A DNA stretch of 7,174 bases from the NCBI GenBank assembly GCA_030832135.1, contig JAURJS010000066.1, positions 1 through 7,174 of the forward strand. The letters are read 5' to 3'. This DNA comes from Candidatus Planktophila sp. Lineage in GTDB: Bacteria > Actinomycetota > Actinomycetes > Nanopelagicales > Nanopelagicaceae. The notes under the pieces are model-generated. The model was given only the letters and a program-made list of their open reading frames with translations, ran no database searches and was not told where the DNA came from. The number at the start of each line of letters is the position of its first letter. Position 1 is the first letter of the stretch. The position numbers and the translations under genes are program-made. Shown piece after piece: positions 6,629 through 7,174 of the stretch.

Positions 6629-6646
6629 ATAAGTAAAGTAAGTAAA

Positions 6647-7108
6647 TTACTTCTTCTTAGCTGCTGGCTTGCGCTTTGCAACCTTCTTAGCAGCTGGCTT
6701 AGCAGCAGCCTTCTTGCGCTTTGGAGCAGCCTTCTTTGCAGCTGGCTTAGCAGCTGCCTTCTTGCGCTTTGGAGCAGCCTTCTTTGCAGCTGGCTTTGCA
6801 GCAGCCTTCTTGCGGCGCTTTGGAGCAGCCTTCTTTGCAGCTGGCTTAGCAGCAGCCTTCTTGCGGCGCTTTGGAGCAGCCTTCTTTGCAGCTGGCTTTG
6901 CAGCAGCCTTCTTACGACGCTTTGGAGCAGCCTTCTTTGCAGCAGCTGGCTTAGCAGCAGCCTTCTTGCGGCGCTTTGGAGCAGCCTTCTTTGCAGCAGG
7001 AGCTGCAACAGCAGCCTTCTTACGACGCTTTGGAGCAGCCTTCTTTGCAGCAGCTGGCTTTGCAGCAGCCTTCTTACGCTTTGGAGCAGCTTTCTTAGCA
7101 GCAGCCAT
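6647..7108 (-). CDS. Histone H1-like Lys/Ala/Pro-rich repeat protein
   Basis: The 153-residue product is made almost only of Lys, Ala, Arg and Pro, so it is strongly basic and probably disordered. It starts MAAAKKAAPKRKK, runs through eight tandem KKAAPKR-led units and ends KKVAKRKPAAKKK. It resembles eukaryotic H1 tails, AlgP-type proteins and the basic C-terminal tail of actinobacterial HU (HupB), but has no HU fold. Nonspecific DNA binding and nucleoid compaction are the likely role; RNA or ribosome binding is an alternative. I chose the ATG at 7108 because AGGAGAT lies upstream at proper spacing and the repeat begins straight after it. The reading from 7150 would add 14 unrelated residues. 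It is convergent with the marR-type gene and shares its terminator. Codon choice varies among repeats, which supports real coding. Confidence 0.85.
   Translation of the reverse strand: MAAAKKAAPKRKKAAAKPAAAKKAAPKRRKKAAVAAPAAKKAAPKRRKKAAAKPAAAKKAAPKRRKKAAAKPAAKKAAPKRRKKAAAKPAAKKAAPKRRKKAAAKPAAKKAAPKRKKAAAKPAAKKAAPKRKKAAAKPAAKKVAKRKPAAKKK
6650..7096 (-). repeat. In-gene tandem repeat, nine units of 39-54 bases
   Basis: Reading the gene direction, units start at 7096, 7045, 6991, 6937, 6886, 6835, 6784, 6736 and 6688. They encode 17, 18, 18, 17, 17, 17, 16, 16 and 13 residues. Each of the first eight begins KKAAPKR. Six of the eight end in KPAA or KPAAA with KKAAAKP before it, unit 2 carries VAAPAA, and the ninth is degenerate. 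Units 2-6 have KRRKK and units 1, 7 and 8 have KRKK. Neighbouring copies are very similar at DNA level, so copy number may vary between strains. Confidence 0.9.
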
Positions 7109-7174
7109 GTGTTTATCTCCTAAATGGAAGGGTTCGGATCCGTCACCCAAACCTGTTTCGTGGATAAGTGTGAC
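7109..7174 (-). promoter_or_regulatory. Leader of the repeat-protein gene with its ribosome binding site
   Basis: On the minus strand AGGAG (7121-7117) lies eight bases before the ATG and fixes the start. No convincing -35/-10 pair is visible in the remaining bases, so the promoter may lie beyond the window. TTATCCACG at 7167-7159 resembles a DnaA box by chance-level similarity. Confidence 0.6.

Noticed and set aside
6556..7008. Second minus-strand frame rich in Leu, Gln and Arg across the repeats
   Set aside because: It is a frame shift of the same repeat array. The Lys/Ala frame has the ribosome site, a clean start and the end before the terminator, while this frame runs through the terminator.
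6650..7096. CRISPR-like array from regular repeats
   Set aside because: The units are contiguous in-frame coding repeats without unique spacers.
6614..7123. Open plus-strand frame rich in Leu, Ser and Cys opposite the repeat protein
   Set aside because: It is the exact antisense of the Lys/Ala repeats; it has no ribosome site, starts inside the terminator stem and its composition is explained by the repeat.
7159..7167. DnaA-box-like TTATCCACG on the minus strand
   Set aside because: It is a single imperfect copy with no companions, AT-rich unwinding region or origin genes nearby.

Overview
The window looks like part of a compact actinobacterial chromosome of moderate GC content. Three things point that way: an M13 peptidase whose N-terminus resembles actinobacterial homologues, a free-standing Lys/Ala/Pro-rich histone-H1-like protein, and a probably leaderless marR-type gene. 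A small-genome freshwater actinobacterium (acI/Nanopelagicales type) is my best guess. That is inference from protein style and gene density, not from a marker gene.

Bases 1-3411 (plus strand) hold the distal part of a peptide-type (Dpp/Opp family) ABC importer operon. In order these are the last 46 codons of a family-5 substrate-binding protein, a strong hairpin in a 160-base gap, a DppB-type permease, a DppD-type ATPase and a DppF-type ATPase. The last three genes are translationally coupled by 1- and 4-base overlaps, and a strong bidirectional terminator ends the operon. No DppC-type second permease lies in the window. The order resembles the Streptomyces bldK arrangement (permease, binding protein, permease, ATPase, ATPase), so the partner permease probably lies upstream of base 1.

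Bases 3423-5980 (minus strand) hold an intact M13 (PepO/neprilysin-like) zinc metallopeptidase. After 77 bases comes a small membrane-anchored protein with a DUF4352-like Ig-type domain, which ends at the shared terminator.

Bases 5981-6066 are a short divergent control region with a perfect 7-2-7 palindrome. It sits between the peptidase and a MarR-family regulator (6067-6543), with -10-like hexamers placed symmetrically on either side. This suggests that the regulator controls itself and the peptidase. The marR transcript looks leaderless, and the peptidase leader carries a six-codon mini-ORF whose stop overlaps the peptidase start.

Bases 6594-7174 hold a second strong bidirectional terminator and, on the minus strand, a 153-residue protein made almost wholly of tandem 16-18-residue KKAAPKR-type repeats. 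It is a likely nucleoid DNA-binding protein that lacks any globular domain. The upstream end of its control region runs off the window.

A peptide importer and a peptidase side by side suggest peptide scavenging, but they are convergent and separately terminated, so functional coupling is not shown. I see no clearly new system. The most interesting points are the MarR palindrome region with its leaderless start and mini-ORF, the split permease pair, the cysteine pattern of the importer, and the repeat protein.
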